Of a DNA stretch of 64,000 nt, positions 25,506-34,005 are shown in pieces. Both the position numbers and the translations under genes were made by a program. The notes beneath the pieces are model-generated. The model saw only the letters and a list, made by a program, of their open reading frames with translations, had not been told where the DNA came from and ran no database searches. The DNA lies in NCBI GenBank assembly GCA_022486705.1, contig JAKVKC010000009.1, positions 1-64,000 of the forward strand, read 5' to 3'. The stretch is from Solobacterium sp. Lineage in GTDB: Bacteria; Bacillota_I; Bacilli_A; Erysipelotrichales; Erysipelotrichaceae. Positions within the stretch are counted from its first letter, which is position 1; each line of letters begins with the position of its first letter.

Positions 25506-27554
25506 ATGAAGAGATTAGTCAGTATCATAGCAAGTGCTGCTATGATGATCGGACTGTCGCCAGTGTGTTTGGGGACAGCAGCGAACGCAGCCGGCAACGA
25601 AGCAAGTGTTGACGGAACAGAGTATGCAACATTGAAAGAAGCAGTGGATCATGCGGCAGATAACAGTACCATTACTGTTCTGCAGGATGCAGCAATTTCA
25701 CAGGATCTGGATTTCACCAAAGCAGGTCTGACACTGGATCTCAATGGCAAAATGATTTCCACGGATGGAAAAGCATTCAATGTGAAGTCCGGCAGTTTAT
25801 CAGTAACCGGAAATGGATCTGTTACAGATGATCATAGCTTTGATCAGAAAGCTTATGAACCTATGTTCGATGTCAATGGCGGTTCTCTGACCATCAGCAC
25901 CGGCACGTATACTTCAAAAGAGATTGAAATTGTCAGAGTTGAAAATGGAACTGCTGATATTCTTGGCGGTTCATTTGTCTGCAATGGAACAAACATTCCG
26001 GATAAGGGCAAATGCATCATGGTCGCTAATGGATCGAGTGCAAAGCTGACAATTGAAGCAGGTACACTGACGGCGGTTACGGAAAATACAACGACTGCCG
26101 GAGGTGACCTTTGCGGTATGAATGGCGTTGCGGCTTTCAATGGCGGCACAATCGTTTTAGGTAAGCAGAGCAATGGAACCGGTCCTACGATCACGGCGGA
26201 TTACAGTGTGATTGGCGGCAACAATATATATTCACCAGCCAATGTTACGGTCTACGGCGGCAAATATATCATGGACGCTGCTTCAGACAGAAAGGCTGGT
26301 TCATCTGAAAAGTTTGATACGGTGATCTATATGCCATGCAATGGCAATCTGAATATCTACGGCGGTACGTTTGATGCCACTTCGGGTCCTGCTTCGCATG
26401 TAATTTCGGTGCCATACAGCAACACGGCAGCAAATATCAATATTGCCGGCGGCTACTTCAAAGCAAACACGGCAAGTTCAGTATTCTATATTGGCAATCA
26501 GACAGCGACATACGGCACTGGAAAGCCATCCATTTCTATAACACATGGCAGCTATACAGACAATCCGATTGCGTATGTAAAAGAAGGATATTCTGTTCAT
26601 GAAATAAATGACAGCGGCTGCAAATATACGGTCATTGTAGCATTGAGCACAAAAACAGCGACAGTTACCGCATCCACTGTTGATGACAGCCAGATCAGTA
26701 CACCTGAGGGTGAAAAAGAAATGACAGCAGCCGATAAGACTGCTCTGCTTGAAACAGCTGCGGCGGTGAAACCAGCAGCCGATGATACTGCCATGAAAAA
26801 GGCAGCGCAGGCAGTGAAGCCTTCCAAGACAGCTGAAGAAGCACGCAAAACACTGGAGGCTGCGACTAAGACATCGACAGCAGGTCAGGATATCAATTTT
26901 GTTGTAAAAGCATTGTTCAATGTAAAACCTGAATACTATAATGCTGAAACTAATGAGATCACAATGGATATCAAGCCGATGTATGAAGTCTATGCAACAA
27001 CATCAGAAGATACAACGGTGAATAAGAATAATTCTGTAATGATCGAATCCGGTGTCTTGGATACAGGAACAAAGCCAGTTGAGATCACCACAGAGATCCC
27101 ATCCAGCATGGCCGTATCTGATGGCAACGGCGGTTATAAGCCGCTGTCGATCAGACATGAAAAAGAGAATGGCAATGTCTATTACTATACGGCATCTGTT
27201 GCTAAGACTGGCAATGTATACAATGCGACATTTACGGTAACTCATGGCTTCAGTCAGTTTACCCTGATGCCAGTCAACAGCAGTGTAGTGAAAGTGAACT
27301 TTGACACTGTAGAAAAGGCATATGCGATCAATGATATCAGCAGTTCTCTGCCAAGCACATCGAAAGACGGATATACATTTACCGGCTGGAAGTTTGATGG
27401 CATTGACGGTGTTTATAACAGTCTGACAGAAGATCTGTTCAAGGCACTGACAAAAAATGGCAGTGCATCAGTAACTGCATATGCACAGTTTACGCAGGAT
27501 CCTGCGGGAAGCCCGACAGATGACTATGTGGCGCCGGATACAGCTGTAAAGTAA
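25506..27554 (+). CDS. Secreted cell-surface-like protein with beta-helix region
   Basis: Function unknown. Signal peptide of about 29 residues ending AANAA. Residues about 35-360 contain repeated GGTFDATSG/GGKYIMD/GGSFVCNG-type turns spaced 20-30 residues apart, suggesting a right-handed parallel beta-helix. An Ala/Lys-rich helical segment follows (about 395-465, DKTALLETAAAVKPAAD), then a beta-rich domain and a short C-terminal unit GYTFTGWKF...VTAYAQF like half of a Listeria-Bacteroides (Flg_new) repeat. It ends at VAPDTAVK with no LPXTG, no membrane anchor and no SLH repeats. AGGGGGAAAG precedes the ATG. Own promoter and terminator; similar proteins are adhesin-like. Confidence 0.75.
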   Translation: MKRLVSIIASAAMMIGLSPVCLGTAANAAGNEASVDGTEYATLKEAVDHAADNSTITVLQDAAISQDLDFTKAGLTLDLNGKMISTDGKAFNVKSGSLSVTGNGSVTDDHSFDQKAYEPMFDVNGGSLTISTGTYTSKEIEIVRVENGTADILGGSFVCNGTNIPDKGKCIMVANGSSAKLTIEAGTLTAVTENTTTAGGDLCGMNGVAAFNGGTIVLGKQSNGTGPTITADYSVIGGNNIYSPANVTVYGGKYIMDAASDRKAGSSEKFDTVIYMPCNGNLNIYGGTFDATSGPASHVISVPYSNTAANINIAGGYFKANTASSVFYIGNQTATYGTGKPSISITHGSYTDNPIAYVKEGYSVHEINDSGCKYTVIVALSTKTATVTASTVDDSQISTPEGEKEMTAADKTALLETAAAVKPAADDTAMKKAAQAVKPSKTAEEARKTLEAATKTSTAGQDINFVVKALFNVKPEYYNAETNEITMDIKPMYEVYATTSEDTTVNKNNSVMIESGVLDTGTKPVEITTEIPSSMAVSDGNGGYKPLSIRHEKENGNVYYYTASVAKTGNVYNATFTVTHGFSQFTLMPVNSSVVKVNFDTVEKAYAINDISSSLPSTSKDGYTFTGWKFDGIDGVYNSLTEDLFKALTKNGSASVTAYAQFTQDPAGSPTDDYVAPDTAVK

Positions 27555-27569
27555 GAATTTATAAATGAG

Positions 27570-27600
27570 AGAACAGTGCCTTCATGGACTGTTCTTTTTG
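27570..27600 (+). terminator. Intrinsic terminator after the beta-helix gene
   Basis: AGAACAGT (27570-27577) pairs with ACTGTTCT (27588-27595), then T residues. Confidence 0.88.
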
Positions 27601-27733
27601 CATACTCTGACAGCAGACAGAAAAGCTATTCTGTCATTCATTCCTTTGAAAAGCAGTCGAATTATAAAGATGAATGTAGTATATTTAAAGCAGAGATCCA
27701 GTATAAAAATTGATCATTAAAAGGGGAAATCTT

Positions 27734-29671
27734 ATGACAAAGACAAAGAGCATCATAAGCAGTCAGCCGAAAGCAGAGCCTGCTTTCTTTACTGAATATG
27801 ATCGGTATTTATTCGGCAATGGACGGGACTACAAGATCTATGAGAAGATGGGCGCACATCCGGCGGTCATCCATCAGAAGAAAGGCATGCGCTTTGATGT
27901 ATGGGCACCGCATGCCAAAAGAGTTTCCATTATCTGTGAAAGAAACGGCTGGGATATCAAAGCAAATTATTTAAAGCCGCTGGATCGCAGCGGGGTATTT
28001 GAAGGCTTCCAGGAAGGCATGTCAACCGGGGAATTATATAAGTATGCCATTGAAACAGAGCAGGGAAAGATCCTGTATAAAGCAGATCCTTATGCTTTCT
28101 ATGCAGAGATGCGTCCGGGGACAGCATCCTGTACAGCAGATATCACAAAGTTCAAATGGCATGATGCCAAATGGATGCAGGAGAGAAAAGAACAGAATAC
28201 CTTTGCTTCGCCGATGTCGATCTATGAATGCCATTTAGGTTCTTGGCGCAAGCAGAACGACGGCAGTGCAGATGGCTTCATGAATTATCGTGAATTGGCC
28301 AAGGAGCTGACTGACTACTGCTGTCACATGGGATATACGCATGTAGAGCTGATGGGCATTGCCGAGCATCCTTTTGATGGATCATGGGGCTATCAGGTCA
28401 CAGGATATTATGCACCGACCAGCCGCTATGGTACACCAGAAGATTTTATGTTCTTCATCAATCATCTTCATCTTCACGGCATCGGGGTCATTCTGGATTG
28501 GGTGCCGGCACATTTTCCGAAGGATGCGCATGGCTTAGCGGACTTCGACGGTACGCCGACCTATGAGTATGCGGATCCCCGCAAGGGCGAACATCCGGAA
28601 TGGGGCACAAAGATCTTTGATTACACAAAGAATGAAGTCAAGAATTTTCTGATCGGCAATGCATTGTTCTGGTTCGATGAATACCATATTGATGGACTTC
28701 GGGTGGATGCGGTGGCGTCCATGCTGTATCTGGACTATGGCCGCAAACAGGGAGAATGGGTACCGAATAAATATGGATCCAACGGCAACCTGGAAGCGAT
28801 TGAATTCTTTAAGCATCTGAATTCTGTGATCCGCGGCAGAAAAGACGGAACGATCATCATTGCGGAGGAAAGCACAGCCTGGCCTAAAGTGACAGAAGCA
28901 CCTGAGAATGACGGCCTTGGTTTCACATATAAATGGAATATGGGCTGGATGCATGATTTTCTGGACTATATGAAACTGGATCCGCTGTTCCGCAAGGGAG
29001 CGCATAATAAGATGACCTTCGGTATGTCCTATGCGGCCAGTGAAAAATTCATTCTTGTCTTATCGCATGATGAAGTTGTTCATCTGAAATGTTCGATGAT
29101 CAATAAAATGCCTGGATGTGAAGTGGATAAATTCCGGAATCTGAAGTGCGGCTATCTCTTTATGTTCGGCCATGCCGGAAAGAAACTGCTGTTCATGGGA
29201 CAGGATTTCGGGCAGAGCCATGAATGGGATGAGAAGGTGCAGCTGAGCTGGGATGAAGCAGAACAGCCGCTGAACAAGGATCTGCAGAACTTTGTCAAAG
29301 ATCTTCTTCATCTGTATAAAAAATATCCTGCTTTCTATGCCAAGGATGATTCCTGGGATGGCTTCCAGTGGATGAATGCAGATGATGCGGAACGTTCGAT
29401 CTATTCCTTTGTCAGAAGAGACGGTACGGGGAAGAACAGTCTTCTCTTTATTGTCAATATGACCCCGATGGAAAGAAACGGCTATATGGTGGGCGCCCCG
29501 CATGCCGGCAGGTATACACTGCTGCTGGATCGCGATGGTGCTGTTTCCATACAGGATGGAAAGAGGACGCAGTATACAGCCTTGAAAGGCGAATGCGATC
29601 ATCAGAAGTACCATCTTACGTTTGATCTTCCGCCATATGGATGCGCCATATTTAAATTCAATGAAAAATAA
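27734..29671 (+). CDS. glgB: 1,4-alpha-glucan branching enzyme GlgB
   Basis: Introduces alpha-1,6 branches in glycogen. N-terminal CBM48-like domain (about 40-130, FDVWAPHAKRVSIICERNGWD), then a GH13 barrel: GYTHVELMGIAEHPFDGSWGYQVTGYYAPTSRYG, catalytic Asp in GLRVDAVASM, general acid Glu in IIAEEST, transition-state Asp in LSHDEVVH. All three catalytic residues are intact and the length, 645, is normal. AAGGGGAAA precedes the ATG; an upstream TTG is less likely. No glgA, glgC, glgD or glgP is adjacent, so it is an isolated branching enzyme in this region. Confidence 0.94.
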   Translation: MTKTKSIISSQPKAEPAFFTEYDRYLFGNGRDYKIYEKMGAHPAVIHQKKGMRFDVWAPHAKRVSIICERNGWDIKANYLKPLDRSGVFEGFQEGMSTGELYKYAIETEQGKILYKADPYAFYAEMRPGTASCTADITKFKWHDAKWMQERKEQNTFASPMSIYECHLGSWRKQNDGSADGFMNYRELAKELTDYCCHMGYTHVELMGIAEHPFDGSWGYQVTGYYAPTSRYGTPEDFMFFINHLHLHGIGVILDWVPAHFPKDAHGLADFDGTPTYEYADPRKGEHPEWGTKIFDYTKNEVKNFLIGNALFWFDEYHIDGLRVDAVASMLYLDYGRKQGEWVPNKYGSNGNLEAIEFFKHLNSVIRGRKDGTIIIAEESTAWPKVTEAPENDGLGFTYKWNMGWMHDFLDYMKLDPLFRKGAHNKMTFGMSYAASEKFILVLSHDEVVHLKCSMINKMPGCEVDKFRNLKCGYLFMFGHAGKKLLFMGQDFGQSHEWDEKVQLSWDEAEQPLNKDLQNFVKDLLHLYKKYPAFYAKDDSWDGFQWMNADDAERSIYSFVRRDGTGKNSLLFIVNMTPMERNGYMVGAPHAGRYTLLLDRDGAVSIQDGKRTQYTALKGECDHQKYHLTFDLPPYGCAIFKFNEK

Positions 29672-29676
29672 TAAAA

Positions 29677-29706
29677 CTGCTGCAGAATATTCTGCAGCAG
29701 CATTTT
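29677..29706. terminator. Bidirectional terminator between glgB and metK
   Basis: A perfect 24-bp palindrome CTGCTGCAGAAT/ATTCTGCAGCAG (29677-29700) with T runs outward on both strands. It serves both convergent genes. Confidence 0.93.
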
Positions 29707-30798
29707 TTAGAAATTGATCTTTTTGAACTGTTCCCAAGGAAGGTCTTTCTTGCCGAAGTGTCCGTAGTTGACGGTCTTCTTGTAGATCGGCTGTCTGAGG
29801 TTCAGCTCTTTGATGATGTTCGATACAGAGAAGTCGAAGTTCTTCAGAACGATCTCCTGCAGTTCATCATCGCTGTACTTGGATGTGCCGAAGGACTGTA
29901 CATAGACAGAAGTTGGCTTTGGCTCACCGATGGCATAGGAGAGCTGCAGCTGGCACTTATGTGCTAAGCCATTGGCAACAATGTTGCGGCAGACATAGCG
30001 GGCATAGTATGCAGCGGAACGGTCGACCTTAGTTGGGTCTTTGCTGGAGAAGCAGCCGCCGCCGATCGGTGCATATCCGCCATAGGAATCAACGACGATC
30101 TTGCGTCCGGTCGTACCGGAATCGCCCCAGGATCCGCCCAGAACGAAGCTTCCGGATGGGTTGATCAGATATTTTGTATCTGCATCTACCAGCTTTGCAT
30201 CTACAACTGGCTTGATGACTTTTTCCATAACGATCTTCTTGATCTCTTCCTGCGATACATCTGCTGTATGCTGGGTAGAAACAACGATCGTATCAATTCT
30301 TGCAAGCTTGCCGTCAACATATTCGCATGTGACCTGTGTCTTGCCGTCCGGTCTTAAGCATGGTGTCTGTCTTCTGACTTCTTCCAGCTTCTTGGCCAGC
30401 TTATGCGCACAGTCGATCGCAAATGGCATCAGATCATCGGTCTCATCATCAGCGTAGCCGAACATGATGCCCTGATCGCCAGCCGAGATCTCATCATGTG
30501 CAACCGCACCGTTGATCTCAGAAGACTGTTTGTTGACCTTGACCATGACATGATATTCTTCATCATAGCCAATTTCCTTCATTGCATTCAAAGCGATTTT
30601 TTCATAATCGATGTCAGCCTTTGTTCCGGCTTCGCCATAGATCAGGATCAGATCATCTTTGATCGTGCACTCAACTGCCATGTGGGATTCTGGATCCTGG
30701 GCAATTGCTGCATCAAGGATCGAGTCTGCGATATAATCACAGACCTTGTCTGGATGTCCGCTTGTAACGGACTCGGATGTAAAAAATACTTTTGACAT
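29707..30798 (-). CDS. metK: S-adenosylmethionine synthetase
   Basis: Makes SAM from methionine and ATP. The 363-residue protein begins FFTSESVTSGHPDKVCDYIADSILD, has the GAGDQGIMFGYA signature as SAGDQGIMFGYADDET, and the phosphate-binding region GGGCFSSKDPTKVDRSAAY. It is shorter than the usual 380-400 residues, and the stretch normally reading GDAGLTGRK and ARHGGGAFSGKD reads GDSGTTGRK and APIGGGCFSSKD, so it is a divergent but apparently complete MetK. GGAG lies before the ATG and is predicted to be controlled by the upstream riboswitch. Confidence 0.94.
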   Translation of the reverse strand: MSKVFFTSESVTSGHPDKVCDYIADSILDAAIAQDPESHMAVECTIKDDLILIYGEAGTKADIDYEKIALNAMKEIGYDEEYHVMVKVNKQSSEINGAVAHDEISAGDQGIMFGYADDETDDLMPFAIDCAHKLAKKLEEVRRQTPCLRPDGKTQVTCEYVDGKLARIDTIVVSTQHTADVSQEEIKKIVMEKVIKPVVDAKLVDADTKYLINPSGSFVLGGSWGDSGTTGRKIVVDSYGGYAPIGGGCFSSKDPTKVDRSAAYYARYVCRNIVANGLAHKCQLQLSYAIGEPKPTSVYVQSFGTSKYSDDELQEIVLKNFDFSVSNIIKELNLRQPIYKKTVNYGHFGKKDLPWEQFKKINF

Positions 30799-30862
30799 AA
30801 AAAATTCTCCTTTTCTTGTCTTTTTTAACGAAAGCTGAGAAAGAGAATTTATCAGACTCTTT
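30799..30862 (-). promoter_or_regulatory. Expression platform of the metK riboswitch (Shine-Dalgarno sequestering)
   Basis: AAATTCTC (plus coordinates 30843-30850) can pair perfectly with GAGAATTT (30802-30809), which includes most of the metK Shine-Dalgarno GGAG. In the alternative fold the aptamer's P1 3' strand region (AACGATAAAG with GAAAGAG) pairs with CTCTTTC and GCTTTCGTT, using up the anti-Shine-Dalgarno. No T-run terminator is present. Translational OFF switching by SAM is therefore the likely mode. Confidence 0.7.
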
Positions 30863-30950
30863 CTTTATCGTTGTCAGCTTTACCACCTTACCCTAGGGCA
30901 GGCTGGTATGGGATCGCTGAGCTGACTCTCTCACCCATTCTTGATAAAAG
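30863..30950 (-). promoter_or_regulatory. SAM-I-clan riboswitch aptamer upstream of metK, lacking P4
   Basis: Minus strand: P1 strands CTTTTATC and GATAAAG; P2 TGGG/CCCA with an inner GAG/CTC and a loop containing GTCAGCT; P3 CCTGCCC/GGGTAAGG; and AGCTGAC in the J3/4 position, an exact 7-nt complement of the P2 loop (the SAM-I pseudoknot). The conserved AAGGTGGTAAA resembles AAGGTGCTAA of S-boxes. The aptamer is about 88 nt because P1 closes almost directly after the pseudoknot, so P4 is missing. Closest descriptions are SAM-I/IV-type variants. Confidence 0.82.
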
Positions 30951-30958
30951 ACTCCATT

Positions 30959-30987
30959 ATTAAAGCATTGCCCTTGATCAGAGTCAA
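30959..30987 (-). promoter_or_regulatory. metK promoter
   Basis: Minus strand TTGACT (30987-30982), 17 nt, TTTAAT (30964-30959). The predicted start at about 30952 is at the first base of the riboswitch. Confidence 0.8.
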
Positions 30988-31025
30988 TTCTTATGACCTA
31001 TACACATTTGAGTTTCTGTAAATAC

Positions 31026-31054
31026 TTCAAAACGGGGGCCTTGCATGCTAAAAT
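31026..31054 (+). promoter_or_regulatory. Promoter of the AI-2E-family gene
   Basis: TTCAAA (31026-31031), 17 nt, TAAAAT (31049-31054). It overlaps an upstream in-frame ATG at 31045, which supports the downstream start at 31072 and implies a leader of about 11 nt beginning near GAGG. Confidence 0.66.
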
Positions 31055-31071
31055 ACATGCGAGGTACAAAA

Positions 31072-32226
31072 ATGAAAATTAAAGATCTGATGAGCGATGA
31101 AGCCAAGACCAATATGCTGTCGTATGCTGGTGCGGGCTGTATCATCGTACTGTTCTATCTGCTGGTGAGCCATCTGCCTGTTCTGGGCAATGGCATTAAA
31201 ATAATCTGGGATGCACTGTCGCCTTTTATTTATGGCTTTATCTTTGCTTTCTTAGTCAAACCGTTCCGTGTCCTGATGGAAGAAAAATGGCTGAAGAAGA
31301 AAGATTGGAGCTTTAAGAAAAAGCGCCTGCTCGCCACGATCTTTGCCATGACGGTCTTTATCCTGATCCTGGTGGCTTTTGTGGCGGTCCTGCTGCCGCA
31401 GCTGGTCTCTTCGATTACTTCTTTTGTGAAATCATTCAGTACATATCTGGAGAATTTTGAAAAGCTGCTGAATCCGGACAATGCGTCGTCACCGCAGATG
31501 GCAGAGCTGATCACGGCGATCAATTCCGGTCTGAATTCAGCCCTCAGTTCCATCTCTGATTGGCTTACCGGTGCTTCCGGAGGGATCCAGAAGATCCTGT
31601 CTGCCGGTATGAGCTTTGTCAAAGGAACATTCAATTTCCTGATCGGCATCATCGCAGCTGCCTATATGCTGTATGATGAAGAAAAGTTCAAGCATACCTT
31701 CAAAAAGCTTTTCTACGGCATCCTGCCGCAGAAGGGCGCAGATTGGATCGTCTATGTCTATCATCTGAACAAAGTCGCTTTCAATGCCTTTATCTTCGGC
31801 AAGCTCATTGATTCTCTTATTATTGGGATCCTGTGCTATATCTGTGTTGCTTTGATGAAGATGCCATATCCGGTGCTGATCGCTGTGGTGGTCGGCGTGA
31901 CCAATGTGATCCCGGTATTCGGACCGTTCATCGGTGCGATCCCGTGCCTGATCATCCTGGTCGTGATCGATCCATGGTCGGCTTTGAAGTTCCTGATCTT
32001 TATCTTCATCCTGCAGCAGTTCGACGGCAATCTGCTGGGACCGAAGATCTTGGGCGGATCGCTTGGTCTGCCGACTTTATGGATCATGTTTGCCATCATT
32101 GTCGGAGGTTCTCTGTTCGGCATCCCTGGCATGGTCGTCGGTGTACCGATCTTCTCGGTGCTGTATACTCTGATCCGCGATTGGATCAATGCCAGTTTAA
32201 AGAAAAAAGAGATCAAAATGGAATGA
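31072..32226 (+). CDS. AI-2E family transporter (membrane permease)
   Basis: A 384-residue polytopic protein with about seven to eight membrane helices: two N-terminal (residues 17-60), one near 80-105, a soluble mid-section (about 110-160) and a cluster of helices from 165 to 370. The C-terminal block VPVFGPFIGAIPCLIILVVIDPWSALKFLIFIFILQQFDGNLLGPKILG is the AI-2E_transport signature (PF01594). Members have been linked to autoinducer-2 or sodium/proton export, but the substrate is not evident here. Monocistronic. Confidence 0.88.
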   Translation: MKIKDLMSDEAKTNMLSYAGAGCIIVLFYLLVSHLPVLGNGIKIIWDALSPFIYGFIFAFLVKPFRVLMEEKWLKKKDWSFKKKRLLATIFAMTVFILILVAFVAVLLPQLVSSITSFVKSFSTYLENFEKLLNPDNASSPQMAELITAINSGLNSALSSISDWLTGASGGIQKILSAGMSFVKGTFNFLIGIIAAAYMLYDEEKFKHTFKKLFYGILPQKGADWIVYVYHLNKVAFNAFIFGKLIDSLIIGILCYICVALMKMPYPVLIAVVVGVTNVIPVFGPFIGAIPCLIILVVIDPWSALKFLIFIFILQQFDGNLLGPKILGGSLGLPTLWIMFAIIVGGSLFGIPGMVVGVPIFSVLYTLIRDWINASLKKKEIKME

Positions 32227-32230
32227 ACAG

Positions 32231-32262
32231 GATCGCAGACAGAAATGTCTGTGATCTTTTTT
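32231..32262 (+). terminator. Intrinsic terminator after the AI-2E gene
   Basis: GATCGCAGACA, loop GAAA, TGTCTGTGATC and a six-T run. Confidence 0.93.
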
Positions 32263-32281
32263 GAACGGAAGAGGGATGCAT

Positions 32282-32318
32282 AAAAAAAAGACCGGTGCCT
32301 GCGCATCAGTCCTGGTCT
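32282..32318 (-). terminator. Intrinsic terminator of the COG2509 flavoprotein gene
   Basis: Minus strand: AGACCAGG...CTG pairs with CAG...CACCGGTCT, followed by eight T residues. The hairpin overlaps the last codons of the gene. Confidence 0.82.
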
Positions 32319-33862
32319 AGATCATGAATGATATTTTCTGCCTGCTTGATGCCATCAACGGCACTGGAGACAATGCCGCCCGCATAGCCGGCACCTTCAC
32401 CTGCTGGGTAGAGCCCCTTGCAGGATACCGAGCATCCATCTTCGGTGCGCAGCAGACGGATCGGGGAAGAAGAACGGGATTCCATGCCGATCATGATGCC
32501 TTGATCATCAAAGCCCTTGATCCGGCGGCCGAAGGTACGAAGGCCTTCTGCCAAAGCCGCATTGACTTTCTCAGAGAACAGGGAGTGCATATCTTCCATC
32601 ACGATCCCGCGCGGGAAAGAGGTTGGAATGACTGGTGTATCAGAAACGGTATGGGACAGATAGTCGCGAATATTCTGGCAGGGTGCTTCATAGCCATTGC
32701 GATAGGCATGCTTTTCCAGTTCCTGCTGGAAACGGAAACCGTCAAGCGGATCGCCATGATCGAAGTCGCTGCGGGGGATCTGCACAAGGATCGCACTGTT
32801 GGCATTGGCACCGTCACGCTTGCTGAAGGACATGCCATTGACGGCCAAGGCATTCTTTTTGGCAGAGGATGGGATCACCATGCCGCCTGGGCACATGCAG
32901 AAGGAGTATACACCGCGATTGATTTTTGTCTTGGCGGTCAATTGATAGGAAGCTGGTTCTAAATATGGGCTGCCGGCAGAATCGCCATAGGTGCATTGAT
33001 CGATCATGCTCTGCAGATGCTCGACTCTGACGCCTGCCGCAAAATCTTTCTGTTCAATGGCAATGCCTTGGCGATACAGATCCTGATATGTATCCGAAGC
33101 ACTGTGGCCGGCGCATAGGATGATGTGGCTGCTCATAAAATCACCGGCATTGGTATGAATGCCTGTCACTTTATGATCGGCAGTGATCAGACCTTCCATG
33201 CGGGTATTGAAATGGATTTCACCGCCAAGAGAAAGGATCTTCTGACGGATGTTCTTCACAATGATCCTAAGTACATCTGTTCCTAAATGCGGACGATGCT
33301 GATAGGAAATGGCTGGATCGGCACCGGCTTCAATAAATTCATCAAATACTTTTCCGATCCGTACATTCTTCATCCGGGTCGTCAGCTTGCCGTCTGAAAA
33401 AGTCCCGGCGCCGCCTTCGCCAAACTGCACATTGGATTCCTCATCCAATTCACCTTTCTGAAAGAAGACATCAATATCCTTGGTGCGTTCTTCCACTGGT
33501 TTTCCGCGTTCAATGATGATCGGCTTCAGGCCGCATTCGGCCAGGACCAAGGCACTGAACATGCCAGCAGGACCGAAGCCCACAACGATCGGCCGTTCCA
33601 TCTGCTTTGGCTGAAAAGCCGGCAGGACATAGGTCTCTTTTTCTTCGGCGGTCACATCTTTATTCCGCAGATATTTTTCTTCATTTCTGACTTGGGCATA
33701 GACAGTATAGGAATAATGCAGATGAGGACCGCGGGCATCCAGGCTCTGTCGGTCGATTTCAAAAGAAGAGATATCTTTCGGCAGACAATGGAGCTTTTTG
33801 GCAATAATATCAATACTCAGTGATTTATCAACTGGCACTTTGATCTGATGGATTTTTATCAT
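32306..33862 (-). CDS. FAD-dependent oxidoreductase, COG2509 family
   Basis: A 518-residue flavoprotein of uncharacterised function. A conserved N-terminal domain of about 95 residues (MIKIHQIKVPVD...RQSLDARG) precedes the dinucleotide motif VVGFGPAGMFSALVLAE near residue 100 and an acidic end of beta-2 (IIIERG). VQFGEGGAGTFSDGKLTTR and the C-terminal YPAGEGAGYAGGIVSSAVDGIK are family signatures. The start fits the family N terminus, yet it has no Shine-Dalgarno and lies 7 nt after a perfect TATAAT, so the mRNA is probably leaderless. Monocistronic. Confidence 0.9.
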   Translation of the reverse strand: MIKIHQIKVPVDKSLSIDIIAKKLHCLPKDISSFEIDRQSLDARGPHLHYSYTVYAQVRNEEKYLRNKDVTAEEKETYVLPAFQPKQMERPIVVGFGPAGMFSALVLAECGLKPIIIERGKPVEERTKDIDVFFQKGELDEESNVQFGEGGAGTFSDGKLTTRMKNVRIGKVFDEFIEAGADPAISYQHRPHLGTDVLRIIVKNIRQKILSLGGEIHFNTRMEGLITADHKVTGIHTNAGDFMSSHIILCAGHSASDTYQDLYRQGIAIEQKDFAAGVRVEHLQSMIDQCTYGDSAGSPYLEPASYQLTAKTKINRGVYSFCMCPGGMVIPSSAKKNALAVNGMSFSKRDGANANSAILVQIPRSDFDHGDPLDGFRFQQELEKHAYRNGYEAPCQNIRDYLSHTVSDTPVIPTSFPRGIVMEDMHSLFSEKVNAALAEGLRTFGRRIKGFDDQGIMIGMESRSSSPIRLLRTEDGCSVSCKGLYPAGEGAGYAGGIVSSAVDGIKQAENIIHDLDQD

Positions 33863-33869
33863 ATGGGGA

Positions 33870-33875
33870 ATTATA
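33870..33875 (-). promoter_or_regulatory. -10 box of the COG2509 gene (leaderless)
   Basis: TATAAT on the minus strand, separated from the ATG by 7 nt. No good -35 is seen at the expected distance. Confidence 0.62.
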
Positions 33876-34005
33876 CACTATTCATACTTTTATTTGGCTA
33901 TTTCAAAGATAAATGATGCCGAATGCACAAAAATGAACAAAAGTATGCTAAGGTTAGGGGGTATTATTTGTACATTTAACGAATGTTCGTGGGGGAGGAT
34001 TCATT

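Noticed and set aside
32324-32962. 212-codon plus-strand ORF within the COG2509 gene
   Set aside because: Antisense to conserved flavoprotein motifs; no support of its own.
33979-33991. LexA-like site (ACGAATGTTCGT) before the gene at 34006
   Set aside because: The Gram-positive LexA box needs GAAC-N4-GTTC; spacing here is wrong.
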